Position numbers and translations under genes: made by a program
Shown: one piece after another, positions 10,770 to 22,408 of the stretch
How the letters are laid out: each line of letters begins with the position of its first letter
How positions within the stretch are numbered: the first letter of the stretch is position 1
Source of the DNA: Halichondria panicea
Taxonomy: Eukaryota > Porifera > Demospongiae > Suberitida > Halichondriidae
NCBI RefSeq assembly: GCF_963675165.1
Contig: NC_087379.1
Location: 7,284,339 to 7,348,338 of the forward strand
DNA length: 64,000 bases
Direction of reading: 5' to 3'
Notes under the pieces: model-generated
Told to the model about the DNA's origin: nothing
What the model saw: the letters and a program-made list of their open reading frames with translations, nothing else
Databases searched by the model: none

Positions 10770-13700
10770 ATGGAAACTCTGAAAGAATATGGAGCTACAA
10801 AGCTTAGCCTGGACAACTGTATGGTCCCAAATGAACGCTTACTAGACACACCATCTTCTAAAGATGGTTGTAGCCATGAATTGGAAGTGGATTTAAGGAT
10901 AGTCGGGTGCGAGTACATTCAATCGGCGGGTCTGTTGCTACGGCTACCTCAGGTGGCCATGGCAACTGCTCAGGTCCTCTTTCAGCGTTTCTACTATTCA
11001 AAGTCATTTGTCAAGTACAGTGTCCAGGTACGGCAGTTTATTCGCGTTGAATGTGTTTGTGTGATTGCGTTTCTCGTACAGCCCCTTGCGATGGCGTCCG
11101 TCTTTCTAGCGGCAAAGATTGAGGAGCAATGTCGGAGGTTGAGAGAAGTAATTAATGTTTTTCACCACCTAAAACAGAAAAGAATGGGCAGGTACGTCAC
11201 TCTTGTGTTCCCTACCGTATTTATTCCATTTAAGGCGACACTCTAAATACACGACATTTTGATATTTCTCAAGTTTTGTGTGTACTGTACGTATTTTTAG
11301 TGTCGCCTTAAATCGAATAAATACGGTCTGTGCCTCACCCCTACGTTGACTGTTCCGATTCCGTACTAGGCTAGTGTGCACTACATGTGTGCTTGTGCTT
11401 GTGTGGGGGAGGGGAGGGGTCAATGAACGTATGTGTTGTTACACATGATTTTAGGTGAGCTTTATAAGTCGTTTGGCTCCTACAAAGCTTCTACATTGTC
11501 ACAGGAATTTTATGCATTATGTAATTGTATGATGTCATCTCTTAGAGCAGCTTTGTGTCTGTGTGTGTGTGTGGGCAAATGTTACTCTCAATTTTGTATA
11601 CCCTTGACAGTCACTGAGAGCAGGTTGCTATCAGCAGCTGACTGGCTCTCTGGCACGGTGGCCATTACCATGGCAATGAACCTCCGTCTGGTAAGCTACC
11701 CTCGAGAGGAAGTATTGTGGTTATAGACAACTCAGGTCGAGCGTTTTTGTAGAAGATTCAATTAGCTGAATTTTTTATGTGAATAGCTTTTGTTTGATTT
11801 GATCTCTACTTGTATGTAGTCTCAGTTCACACTCGATTGAAGACACGTCACGTGCCCAAAGGGGCGGCCGTTATAGAGGGACACTTGTTGTTTCATGAAT
11901 GGGGGACTCTGATATTATCACTTAAACCGGACACTTGAACTATCTCTTCAAATTGTGTAAGCTACAGGATGGTAGTGTGTGTATGGATTAGTGTTCTGTA
12001 GCTCCTCTAGAGACAATTTTGTTTTGTTCGTTCGTGTGTGTGTGTTGTGCACATACACTCAGAGTTATAAAGAGATCAAGTGGACACAACTTGTACCAAG
12101 TCTAAACAGAATTCACCTCTTTGGATTTACTGCTGGATTGACCTAAACCGACTGTTGAAACATCTTCCTTGCCAAATTCTCCCCTCCTCTAGTCATTTGC
12201 CCACCCACCATACACACCCTTTGCTGCTCTAAGAGATCTCCTTGTGTGCAGTAGGACATTCAGACTAACCTTCTTCCCCCCCCACACACACACACACCAC
12301 ACACAGGACAATAACTCCAATGGACTACATGGGAGAGGAGTACTTCAAGACCAAGGCCGCAGTTATCAAATACGAACGATTTCTGCTCAAGGTAAGAGAT
12401 GTCTCTCTGTACATGTCTACACAATACTTGCTCACTGTTGCTTTTCATTTTATTAGGACCTAGGATTCTGTGTTCATGTCAAGCATCCCCATAAGGTCAG
12501 TTTGGCAGTGTGGGTTGAATACATTGTACTTATACGTTGTGTATACACACACTGTACTTGTAAGCATTATTTGTATCTGTTCGTTGTGTATCAGCCAGAA
12601 AGGCTGCATCAAAATTAATGTCCTTTTTGGTAAAGATCATTTCATTACGTTTTGCATAACGACATCCTTGTTGATAATTGTATGCTTCCTGCAGCTGGTC
12701 GTGACGTACCTCCAGATGCTGGACCTTCATCAGTCCACTCTAGTGCAGCGAGCCTGGTAAGCTCCTCCCAGTAGTACAGTGTACAGTATTAATCTCCCCC
12801 TCCCCCCACTCAGGAACAATATGAACGACAGTCTGAGGACCAACGTGTTTGTGCGCTTCCCTCCTGAGACAATAGCGTGTGCTTGTATATTCCTGGCAGC
12901 CAGACAGCTCAAGGTGAGAGGTGTGGGTGGTGTGTGTGACTGTGGTTGATGCTTGTCCTCCCCTCTCAGGTATCCCTACCATTGAGACCACCATGGTGGA
13001 AGGTGTTTGGAGCTGAACAGAAACACTTGCAAGTGAGTTTAATATGCATGTATGTATACAGTCTACTCTTGATCAGTCCATGTTGGCATCCTATATAACG
13101 AGCAGTACAATAAACATTGTATGTGTGTAGTGCCTACATCCAGAATCTTGTACACAGTCATGTTTGTATAATGAGAAAATTGCTCGCTCGCTGTAACCAA
13201 AGCGTTCCATTGTATGTACAGTGTGTGTATGAGACTGCATTGTTATCCCACCCCCTCTCCCAGGCAATCAGTTTTGAGTTACTGGCCCTCTACTCACGAC
13301 CACTTAAGATGCTGGACACTCTCGAGAAGGAAGTCGCTGCTTTGAGAGAAAAACTGGCCAAGAAAGAAACCAACCTCAAAAAGACAGCATCAGCAGGTAA
13401 TTTAGCACTCCATTGTTAAAATTGGCACCACTTTTAATCTCTAAATGTGTGATATTTTGCCAATAATTATAGCACTGTCATACATTCGGGGTGTAAGTGT
13501 AATTAGTTCAAAAATGTCGTCTTAATTAAAGGTATTACGGTAATAATGTATTTCACCTACTCAGCCTCATCTCCTGAGATGTCCTCCTCTGCACTCACTG
13601 ACCAGACACTGCGCACAGAAGACAACAAACTTCACTCAAAGAGCCCACTCGCTCTGACCACCCTCCAAGCCTCTAGTGCCAACCCCAGCCCTCTAACACA

Positions 13701-14202
13701 ATCATACAAAGAACCAATCAAAAACGGACGCAAATCACCGCTAGAGATATCCCGACGCAAATCACCGCAAGAAATATCCCGAAAACGGTCCCGTTCGCCC
13801 TCCACCAAACACAAGTCTGATCGCAGCAAGAGTCGTTCCCCCCTCGGCAAGCCCATCAGTGCTCCGTTGGCACTAAGCTCCAGTGAGAGTGACACTGAAC
13901 GACCTGGTTCCACTTCACCAAGCTTTAACGGGATTCCAGAGCGTTATAGACGAGACTTGGAACAAGAGGGTCACTCACGGAAGAGCAAACACAAGCATAG
14001 GTCCGACAAACACAGTGAACATCACTCGAAACGCTCCAAATCATCGAAGTACAAATCACATGACACTGAGAAACGGAAAGAGTATTACGAGGAATACGAT
14101 CGAGAGAGATCAAAGAGCTATCGGAAACGAGAGAAAGACTATGAGCGCGATTACTACAGTTCAAGCAAGATCAGAAAAACTGAGTCAGTTAGGTATAGGT
14201 AA
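10770..14202 (+). CDS. CCNL: Cyclin L (SR-type transcription/splicing cyclin)
   Basis: Cyclin L pairs with CDK11-type kinases and acts in nuclear speckles in pre-mRNA splicing. Exons are 10770-11027, 11082-11191, 12307-12391, 12457-12495, 12695-12756, 12814-12913, 12970-13032, 13264-13396 and 13565-14202 (495 aa, frame kept at each join). The first cyclin fold contains [20 protein letters not shown] and AAKIEEQ with VINVFHHL; the link contains [13 protein letters not shown], nearly identical to animal cyclin L; the second fold contains [20 protein letters not shown] and [11 protein letters not shown]. The last exon encodes the Arg/Ser and Lys-rich tail ([20 protein letters not shown]), as expected for the long form. 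The first codon is 435 bp from the POM121-like start; the gene is convergent with RANGRF. I cannot separate CCNL1 from CCNL2. Confidence 0.95.
11212..11328. repeat. Short MITE in cyclin L intron 2
   Basis: The terminal inverted repeats ACCGTATTTATTCCATTTAA and TTAAATCGAATAAATACGGT continue into GGCGACAC/GTGTCGCC, giving arms of about 28 bp around a 60-bp centre. The rest of this 1.1-kb intron shows no other clear feature. Confidence 0.7.
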
Positions 14203-14511
14203 CAAACTGCTTCACTTTTTTTTTTCAATTTATTTTTTATTTACTTAATAATTATTCTTGGTCTATTCTTACTATTATTGAGAATCTATCTATTCACTGC
14301 ATTTGCAGCCACATAAATTATTTGCCATCAACATGATTAAAGCTACAGTATTACATAATTATAAAGAAATAGTTATAGGCTTATAGGGGTGCATGACTAT
14401 TAAAACCTATATAATTATATTGTATACTCGATTCAACAATTCAACAATATTCGTGTATATATATTATTATGCAGTCATGTATATAGACAAATATTAATTT
14501 TTAATAATAAT
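14203..14511. other. AT-rich tail-to-tail spacer
   Basis: It separates the cyclin L stop codon from the RANGRF stop codon. It is very AT-rich and has no coding signal; it should hold both 3' UTRs and poly(A) sites. Confidence 0.5.
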
Positions 14512-15245
14512 TTAGACAAAAATAGATGGATTTAAAAGTTTTATAGATTTCAAAACAGATGCAAACATTTCAGTATCATCATCAGCTCCCAGTTCAATAG
14601 GACAGTTGAAGCTAACTAGAATGTCCGTAGTGTGTGCAGGCAGTCTCAATACACTTAGGAGAATCTTGATCGTCGATTCATCAGGTTTGTTGAATTTGGC
14701 AACCTTCTGAGTACCAGAGAGCAACCATCCACTGGAGAGCTGGTTCATTGAGAGCTGTTCCAGAGGGAGAGGGACCACTGATGATACTTGCGTCTCTTCT
14801 TGGGTAGAACTGTTGCTCTCAGCTAGGTCTTGGAAATGATACCTGAATGTTGGGTAGAGTGTTTCAATCCAAAATTGTTGGGGTCATAATTTATCGTTTT
14901 TCGGCCTTGGACTATGGGCTATAGCATAGTGTAAGGCCGCTCCCAAATAATTATGGCAATATTTAATGGGACACCCACCCTGCTGCCTGGTGGTCAGGAA
15001 TGTTCTGGTACTCCACTAGCTCCACAATGATGCTCTGATCATGTGACGAGTGTACCCAAACCTCCTGGTTGTCTGGAATGTCTCGTAGGGAACTGCAAAA
15101 AAATTAAATAACAATTTCATAATTACAGGCATTGATCTAACCTCACATCCTGAAAGGCAGATGGCAGATTGCAAGTGAATGCTCCTCCAAACAGTTGCAC
15201 TTCCTTCAACACTTCATCAATTTGGAGTGAGGCCATCCTCTCCAT
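14512..15245 (-). CDS. RANGRF: RANGRF / Mog1, Ran guanine nucleotide release factor
   Basis: Mog1 proteins bind Ran and promote release of its nucleotide, supporting nuclear transport. Exons from the start are 15245-15142, 15092-14979 and 14842-14512 (182 aa, in frame). Recognition motifs are FGGAFTCNLPSAFQDVSSLR, then IPDNQEVWVHSSHDQSIIVE and LVEYQNIPDHQAAGYHFQDL, all diagnostic for the Mog1/PsbP-like fold, and a C-terminal part with PLSLENL-like PLPLEQLSMNQ, GWLLSGTQKVAKFN and ILVSFNCPI, ending near LLNPSIFV. Length matches human RANGRF closely. An in-frame ATG three codons downstream (15236) could also start it. It sits 230 bp from the divergent CILP-like gene. Confidence 0.95.
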
Positions 15246-15475
15246 TTAAAGGAAATATTTGTCGCAAGTGGAAAGTAAAATTTAACACGTTAGCATTTAG
15301 CGCAAATAAGTTCACGCTCGCGATACTAATTATAGTTTGTGTACCTAGATTTAGCCGCGGCTTTGATTCAGGAATGATACAATGGGCAAGACTCTGCAAT
15401 GGGCGTGCCGGCCAACAAAGAAAGCTCAGAAAGCCCATCATTGATGGCTTCCACACTAATACCAAGAGATCTGGG
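15246..15475. promoter_or_regulatory. Shared region between divergent RANGRF and CILP-like genes
   Basis: It is a 230-bp spacer between start codons with no coding signal. Both promoters must lie here or in the leaders. No specific sites are claimed. Confidence 0.4.
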
Positions 15476-17770
15476 ATGATGTTGAGGAAGACAGTGCGTC
15501 TGTGGCCTCTCCTCTTATGTACTCTGTACTGTAGTGTCCACTACAGCACAGCTCTGAGAGGACAAACACTTGGCAAATGTAATAATAATAGTAATATAGC
15601 CCTACCTAAATTGGTATCAATGTCATGAATGTACCTAGTCTAGCCCTACATACATTAATTGTTCATCTCCCATGCAGTTCTATCGTTTGGTATCCTTGGT
15701 AATGATGAGACTCCTAAACTCAGCAGTCTAAACGAGCTTCCACAACCGTACGAAGTTCCTCTACCTGAAGAATGCGTTGTCCCGGGCACCAACTCTCGCT
15801 CATACAAACAAGGACAATGCTCCCGTGCACCTTGCACCACTAACCAAGGACCTTGTGCACACTCACTACAATGCTGCTATGAGATCGATCAAACTTCATC
15901 TGTTGAGTTCCTCTGCTCCAAATCCACCTCTCGCCTCAGGGCACTAGTTATACTCACCTGTTCGTGTCAGGTCTGTGATAAACTGCACACTCATATTCAA
16001 GGCAGGGTCCTATCCTCTCTAAAGCTATGGCCAGTTGTGCTGGCAGCCATTATGATTGAAACCGAGGTAGCTACTTTTACCGATGAGAATGGATTCTTCT
16101 CATTCGATATCTCCACTAGCAATGGAGACATCACTTTACTATTTCAAGAAACTAACCATCGATTGCTAAAAACAGTCGTGAACATTCGACACTCAAAATC
16201 ACCAGAGGTCAACATTGTAATGGAGCATATACAAACTACAGTAACTATAGATAAACTACAACTTGGCTCTGGCGTCACTCTAAGCTCGGACAAAATGAAA
16301 GGAGTCTCCGTGGACTTAAGTATACCTCCACGATCATTAGTGGACCGTGACACTCAGGCTGTGTACGAAGGAACTGGACAGCTGTTGTATTCGTTGTACA
16401 ATGCTGACAATCAACCGGACTTCACCTCAGAAGCTCTCAATCGAATGATTTATACTGACTCTAAAGGAGTGGATTTCTCTATACAATCGTACGTGATTTG
16501 CTCTATGGAAATTGTGGGGGAAAGTGGGCATTTGTCACTACGGAAAGGACTAGCCATGGTGATTAAACTGATGCTTAAATTTGATATGAACATTGGTGGA
16601 AGTCAAATATCGAATTTACATCTATTTGCATATTCTAAGACTAAGTCACGATGGCTGGATAACGGTAAAATTGGTGTAACAGCGATTGAGAAACAAGACG
16701 ATGAATACGGAACAATTGTAACTATTCATCAAACATTACGTGAGATCACTTCTCTCTGGGCAATTGGTCATCCTGTTAGAATCACATGCTATGTAAAAGC
16801 TATGGTAACTAACCAAAACACACGGAAAGAACTCCTAGATACAACTCTATCTCTAGTACAATCAGACACTTCTTTGACCCGGCTTTCCTACTATCAGCAT
16901 TCTTCTCTCACTACCCCGGGAGTCGGTGTGTGTCTAAAAGCCGTGTGTATGCTGGGAGGAACTATACGAGTGTTAGTATCCAAGACGGATCGAATCACCG
17001 CCGTTCCCCCCAGTGTAGATGTGGGCATGGTGATGGGAGATAAAGAACAGATAATGTTCTACGTTACAGAAGACTTGAACACACAAACACCGTACTACCA
17101 CACGGAGAAAGATTGTCAATCATCCGAAAAACCATATTTTGAATTCACTTCCAATCGAACTATTACGAGTACATTTTCTCAACCCACTCTACTCCCCGTG
17201 GTTAAACAAGAGAATCTATCGCTTTTCCTTGTCAGTCAAAGAGATGTCTACTGTTTTGCTAAGGTTTCTGTGTATGATTGCGCCCCATTAACAGAAATTA
17301 AGATACTGAGTTATTCGTCGTTCAAACACAATCAACTTCTTTCGATGCATACAGCGGTTGCCGTGGGAGCAGATAATACGAACACTTGTGCAAGTGCTGA
17401 AGTTGTCAGTTTGAGAGCATCTTGTGTTCAGTTCACTTGCCACAGCGATGTTCACGTCACGGTGCAAAGCCAGAACCATTACAACACGTACAGTCAGGAG
17501 TCACCCCTCAGTAGTAGCAATACTGGGCATTCGGTCGATTGCCGTTATTGGAGCTCAAACAGGAACATTCCCAATGATCAGCACCCCTCCGAAAACATGA
17601 AGTCGTTTCATCTGAGCGACGTGAAGACGTTGCCTCCATCTAGTGGAGTGTACCGAAGCTCTAACTCCAACCTTGCTCTGATGCAGTGCATGTCTGGGAG
17701 AGTGGAGGCACCAGCCAGTATGGTGGACCCTGAGGCTGGAGTGGCAGTGACTTTCACATGTTTGTTTTAA
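15476..17770 (+). CDS. CILP-like secreted matrix protein
   Basis: This is a predicted extracellular protein related to vertebrate cartilage intermediate layer protein. Two exons, 15476-15578 and 15678-17770, give 731 aa. The first encodes a signal peptide (MMLRKTVRLWPLLLCTLYCS). The mature part has a Cys-rich module (QGQCSRAPCTTNQGPC, LQCCYE, CSCQVC), a carboxypeptidase-regulatory-like beta fold (HIQGRVLSS to FTDENGFFSFDIS) and a long CILP-type region with IPPRSLVDRDTQ, DFSIQSYVICSMEI and RITCYVKAMV. The end, with SCVQFTCHS and EAGVAVTFTCLF, matches the vertebrate CILP positions ACLEFKC and NVGVALTFNC. Vertebrate thrombospondin and Ig modules are not seen, so it corresponds to the C-terminal half of the family. 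Its substrate or partner is unknown. Confidence 0.85.
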
Positions 17771-18076
17771 TTGATCCTCTGTTCATGTCATTCACTACAT
17801 GTGTGTGTGTGTGTGGGTGTGGGTGTGGGTGTGTGTGGGTGTGGGTGTGTGTGTGTGTATAGTATGTGTTCTTAATTGTTCGTGCTGAGTCATAAAATGT
17901 GTAGTTGTACATGTTCATCATCAAAGACTGTCATCATCCAATCATCACCACATTGCCTTTCATTTTTAATACTTCACCAATATGGCAATAATTTAATATT
18001 GACGAATTTAACACAATTGACAAAAATTAATTACAGACAACTTGATACATTATTAAATGAATAAAGAGAATGCATG
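17771..18076. other. Tail-to-tail spacer with (GT)n tract
   Basis: It lies between the CILP-like stop codon and the bL20m stop codon. A GT-rich microsatellite, interrupted by GGGTGT units, occupies 17800-17858. The rest is AT-rich with no coding signal. Confidence 0.6.
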
Positions 18077-19309
18077 CTATACAGCCGTTTCCATGACAGT
18101 CTTCCCAGAAGTTCTATCAACAAAATGTCTAGTTTGATATAGTGTCTCTGTCTCTGGCTTCTGTTTTGTTGGTAAGTACTGCTTTGCCATGGGCTCCTCT
18201 AGAGCACTCAGTCGACCGTGCTCTAACCTCTGCTTGGCTATCCCTGTCAATGCCTGGAAGGGGGAGAGAGGTTACAGAAAGTTAATACAATTACCAGTAT
18301 GCATGTATGGGACAAAGTAGTAGCAGCTACAGGGTTTATTTCAAAGAGGGGGCAGAATATCTTAAATTTAGGGAGACACAATTAAAAATTCCATAACTTT
18401 AGTACCGTTGATCCGATGTCAAAATTTTTATGATTTTCTGAAAAAGAAACCTTTCAAATGATATGCTTAAATCTAAAATTCATTGGGGCAAAAATTGTTC
18501 ATTTTTTGGCTTTGGACCAACCATGGGCTCTTTCTAAGCTTTTAGAAAATCATAAAATCGCTGATATTGGATCTACGGAATTCAAGTTATTCATAAAAGA
18601 GTCCCCACCATAACTTAATGCCGTTGACCTAAAAAATAATATCCAACTTTTTATAGCTTAACTTCTTACCTGGAATGTCTTAGGCTCGTGAATGCAGAGC
18701 TCTGAGAGCACCTTCCTGTTCACCATGATGTTACACTGGAGGGGAGGATATCATAAATAAGGCATTTACATCACCAGGTGGATACTGGATACTGTAATAC
18801 ACGTTCAGTGCTCTCTGTACTTTCTTATAAACAAGCCATACATAATACACACACCATGACAAGGCTCTGCATGAACCGGCCGTAACTGATGTCATGCTCA
18901 CGAGAGGCATAGTTGATCCGCTGTATCCATAGCTACAGGGAATTAAAGGGTGAGAAATATGAGAGAGAATTCTTGATCAAAAGACTTTCAATGGACAATA
19001 AAATTATCAAAATGGTGAATCATTGTACCTTCCTCATCTCTCTCTTCTTGAGCCTCCGTCCCACGTAGGCATACTGAAGCTTCTTGTGGGCAGCTCTCAC
19101 CGCTAGACTGTAGCAGTTCTTACGACGACCTCTGAAGCCCTGAACACATTAACCATGATGTCATCAACTATACATTAATACAGGGATCTGGTGCGATTGA
19201 GGCGCTATGGTTTATGTTATTGTAATATTAATTGAGGAGTAATCACCTTAGTAAGGGCGAAGATCTTGGCCCTCTTGACAGATCTGTTGGCAGGCCCACC
19301 TCTCACCAT
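18077..19309 (-). CDS. MRPL20: Mitochondrial large-subunit ribosomal protein bL20m
   Basis: This is a component of the mitochondrial large ribosomal subunit that binds 23S-type rRNA. Exons from the start are 19309-19247, 19139-19029, 18932-18855, 18735-18670 and 18253-18077 (164 aa, in frame). L20 hallmarks are KRAKIFALTKGFRGRRKNCY, SLAVRAAHKKLQYAYVGRRL, KKREMRKLWIQRINYASREH and ISYGRFMQSL, followed by NRKVLSELCIHEPKTFQALT. The C-terminal extension (to METAV) is typical of the mitochondrial rather than bacterial protein. The basic N-terminus serves as targeting region. It is head to head with the GPR143-like gene across 357 bp. Confidence 0.96.
18385..18600. repeat. Imperfect inverted repeat in a bL20m intron
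   Basis: ATCCGATGTCAAAATTTTTA followed by TGATTTTCTG near 18411-18440 is mirrored by AGAAAATCATAAAATCGCTG and ATATTGGAT near 18543-18572. The arms of about 65 bp diverge at several positions, suggesting an old MITE. Confidence 0.5.
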
Positions 19310-19666
19310 GATTGGAAGAGCAGAAGCAGAGAGTTGATTAGATTATGAAGCTGTAAAGTCAAGCCACGTGAGTTCAAAGGTCAAATAGACAATAGCGTTA
19401 CAATAGGGAAAAAGTCGGGTCAGGATAAGTCCTGCTATCCGCGGTTTGGTTTCGAGGTACTTGAGGTTGAAGGAAGATGTGTCTCTTTGTATTCTGCTTG
19501 CACACAGCTCAAAAGTGCAGCCCAAGCCCCTGGAAATAACTGGTAAGTGCTCAATGCATAAGGTCTATTTATCATAAAACAGTTGGTAGCTGAATTTCCA
19601 TAGTTTTGTTTTTGCATAGCGACTAGACCACCCACTGTGCATTCTGCAGCCTGCAGTGCAGCAGTG
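19310..19666. promoter_or_regulatory. Shared region between divergent bL20m and GPR143-like genes
   Basis: It is a 357-bp spacer between start codons. An in-frame GTG-led extension of the receptor ORF to 19637 is not needed, because the ATG at 19667 starts a better N-terminus. No specific sites are claimed. Confidence 0.4.
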
Positions 19667-21777
19667 ATGGCCAGCCCTCACGCATCCTCCTTCATCTGTC
19701 TGCCCTTCAGCTATCATGTGGATGTGGTCACAGCTCATACTGTCTATTTCAGCTTCTGCATTGTCAGTGCAGCACTGGGCATCATTGGAGCTGTGCTATT
19801 CCTCACACAGATCATAATGAGTGGCTCCCTCACCAAGTCTCTCAGTCTGGGTGGCTCCAACTCTCAACGATGGATCCTCATTATGCTAGCAGCCTCTGAC
19901 TTGCTCGCTAATGTTGGTGAGCTCCTGTGAATACATTTGCATGATGCATGAAATCAGCTATTTAGTTACCCCAGCCCTATATGAAAATGAAACACTATAG
20001 TTATCTCTTTACCATTACCAGTAGACGGTTTCAATGTGATGATACACAGTTATAGTCATGTGATAAACGACTGTACATGGTTGCATTGGAGTTAACAAGT
20101 GAAACACTTTTAGTATCAATAGGAACAAATGTAAGAGCCATCAGTAACAATGAATTCCTTTCACGTTCTCACAATAGTCATATTAAGGTGATGCTTGTTC
20201 CATATTCAATATGCATGTGTGAGCATGGGAATTTAGTTACGTTCCTAGGCCAAATTAATATTGTCTCGCTAGGTCTCGCTAGGTCACCAACTCAAACTAA
20301 TTGCCCCTCCCCTTTTATTTCCACAGGTGTCATCACTCGCTCGTGCTTTTGGCTGATATACTGGAGACCGAGACATTTGGACGATGAATATGGAAGCTTT
20401 GGGGAGGAGCTACCTTGGGCCGTTGGGGCAACCATTATTGAGGTAAATCATCTCTGATCATAATCAGCAATATTTAGTAGGAATTTAACGACAGAAGAGA
20501 TAGCATAGCACACACTGACAGTATATAAATTCTCTGAGTCTCTGTATGTGCATGACCGTCACACTAATTTCACAGCACTGGGTATTCTTCTGGTACAATG
20601 CCACTTATTTCTGGACCCTCTTTTTTGCTGTGGATGTGTACAACACCAAACATGGCGGCAAATGGAAGCTTGGCTGCTCGCATTTCTTCACCTGGTTCTT
20701 TTGTTTTTTGTACATCACTGGCAGCTTGTGCTCACTGTGGACCTGTCCCCCTTATCTGGAGTAAGTTTGATTGCTCCTGTTTCAATGAAGGCATGCGATT
20801 TCTAATAAGGGTTTTTGCATGCAAAGTTATTTTGCTCTGTATTGTGCAGTTGTGCTGAGGATTCGTTGTGCATCATCAGTCACTTCATGTGCACACTGGG
20901 ACCTCTCATTATCATCATGCTAGCACTGCCACTATTCTACGTCTCCACTTGGAAACAGAGTGAGGTCACCCCCTAGACTATTATCAAGAATTCATTGCTA
21001 TTATACACATATATATAATGATATACTCAATCATGATGGCTGTCACCATTTCACTTTGTTTCTGTGTAGTGAATCGGATTGCCAATATGCCCAGTAATAT
21101 CTCGGTGGCTGATGTCTGGAGGAAAGAGAAAGAGTTGTCGAGGAGGAAGATACTCAGCATCCTTCTAGTCTTCTACCTCTGGTGAGTTAGTGGATGGAGT
21201 TCTAGATTTATTTCCGAATCTGCCCCCTCTGTAGCTGGTTAGTGAATGTATTGGACGGTATTCTCCTCATCACGGCCCACGCTACAGACTCTGGACCTGG
21301 CCACACCCGCTCTACTCTCTATGGGTACATCAACGACCCTGTCTACATCTACATTGTCTGGTTGTTAGAGGTATATACAGTTTAAATTGTGTGTCCGTGT
21401 GTATATAGAGTATATCTGTTGTATGATAGAAATTTTATAGGGGAGGGGTACAATCTCAATTTCACAAAAAATATAATTAGCATGTCTCACAGTCATTACT
21501 AGCAACATTATATCTATATAATTTATAAGCTTATACCATGAACTTGTATAGCTGATACCACCCCCCCCCCCCCCAGGCAATACTGAACCCTCTACAAGGA
21601 CTGCTCAATGCTATAGCCTATGGTGGAGTATGCACCACATTCTGCACCTGGGTACGCAACAAGTACTCGTCACCAGAGAACCTCTACGTGTCCAGTTGGA
21701 GTGGTGAGTACATTGACGTCGACTTTCGAGTGAACAAGGGCAAGATTCACCGAGCAAAGAGAGCCAAGGCTGTCTGA
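19667..21777 (+). CDS. GPR143: GPR143 (ocular albinism 1)-like seven-helix receptor
   Basis: GPR143 is an unusual intracellular G-protein-coupled receptor of endolysosomes and melanosomes. Exons are 19667-19916, 20327-20442, 20576-20760, 20850-20959, 21070-21181, 21235-21370 and 21577-21777 (369 aa, in frame). The start MASPHASSFICLP parallels human MASPRLGTFCCP. Hydrophobic helices include FCIVSAALGIIGAVLFLTQI, WILIMLAASDLLANVGVITR, WNATYFWTLFF-like NATYFWTLFFAVDVYN, FFTWFFCFLYITGSLCSLW and LGPLIIIMLALPLFYV. A family-like third-loop to helix-6 segment, SRRKILSILLVFYLCWLVNV, and helix 7, EAILNPLQGLLNAIAYGG, follow. The tail is short (ends AKRAKAV). Its 3' half is duplicated at 51.4 kb and one exon recurs as relics in the TRAF spacers. 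Confidence 0.9.
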
Positions 21778-21982
21778 GACTCACTGACAATATTATTTTT
21801 AATGCTATTTTGGAACTGTTTCGTTTGTGTTCATTTCATATAAGTACATAATTAAATTGCAGCTCAATAATGTTATACAGTATAATTATATAGTGAAGAA
21901 GTACTATTATAAAGCAAAAATATTCAACTGCTCTTGACAAGCAACCACAAATTCAATTATGAGAAAACATAGTATTAGCTAT

Positions 21983-22132
21983 TCATGCACTCCTGGCTAT
22001 ATACAGGTATGAAGCAGGCTCGGCCTCGTGCTCTGGATCCTCAATGTTGCCATAGTGACTGAGGGGGTAGTTACTGTGACAGGTCAGGTTGGCCAGGACT
22101 GAATCAGTGCCGGGGTGTGGAGAATCTGGTGT
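21983..22132 (-). other. Exon-like fragment, unidentified gene (C-terminal piece)
   Basis: On the minus strand a (CA)n tract ends in CAG, followed by an open stretch reading DSVLANLTCHSNYPLSHYGN then IEDPEHEAEPASYLY and a stop. Nearly the same protein is kept in the duplicate at 52585-52730 despite DNA changes around it. I do not recognise the family. No further exon is visible between here and the TRAF gene, so it may be the last exon of a broken gene. Confidence 0.4.
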
Positions 22133-22408
22133 GTGTGTGTGTGGGGGGGGGGAAGGATGATTATACAGTGTATTAGTCAATATCAAGAGTGTCTATATAT
22201 AGCACAATGAATTTTGTTAGTGTCTAATGGGGGTTACTAAGAATGCATGTGACTATCACATGCACAATTTAGGCATCAACATTTATAATACACCAAAGAT
22301 CAGTGTTCTAAAACTGTGGGCTGTGGTACATGGTATAACCATGCATTAACAGAACTATGAAAAGGGGCATAATAATTATAATTTATATATAATTATAGTT
22401 AGAAGAAA

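Noticed and set aside
11433-11726. Extra exon of cyclin L
   Set aside because: The sequence has no match to the cyclin fold, and exons 11082-11191 and 12307-12391 join in phase without it.
13546-14248. Second-frame ORF opposite the Arg/Ser tail of cyclin L
   Set aside because: It is a frame shadow of a low-complexity coding region.
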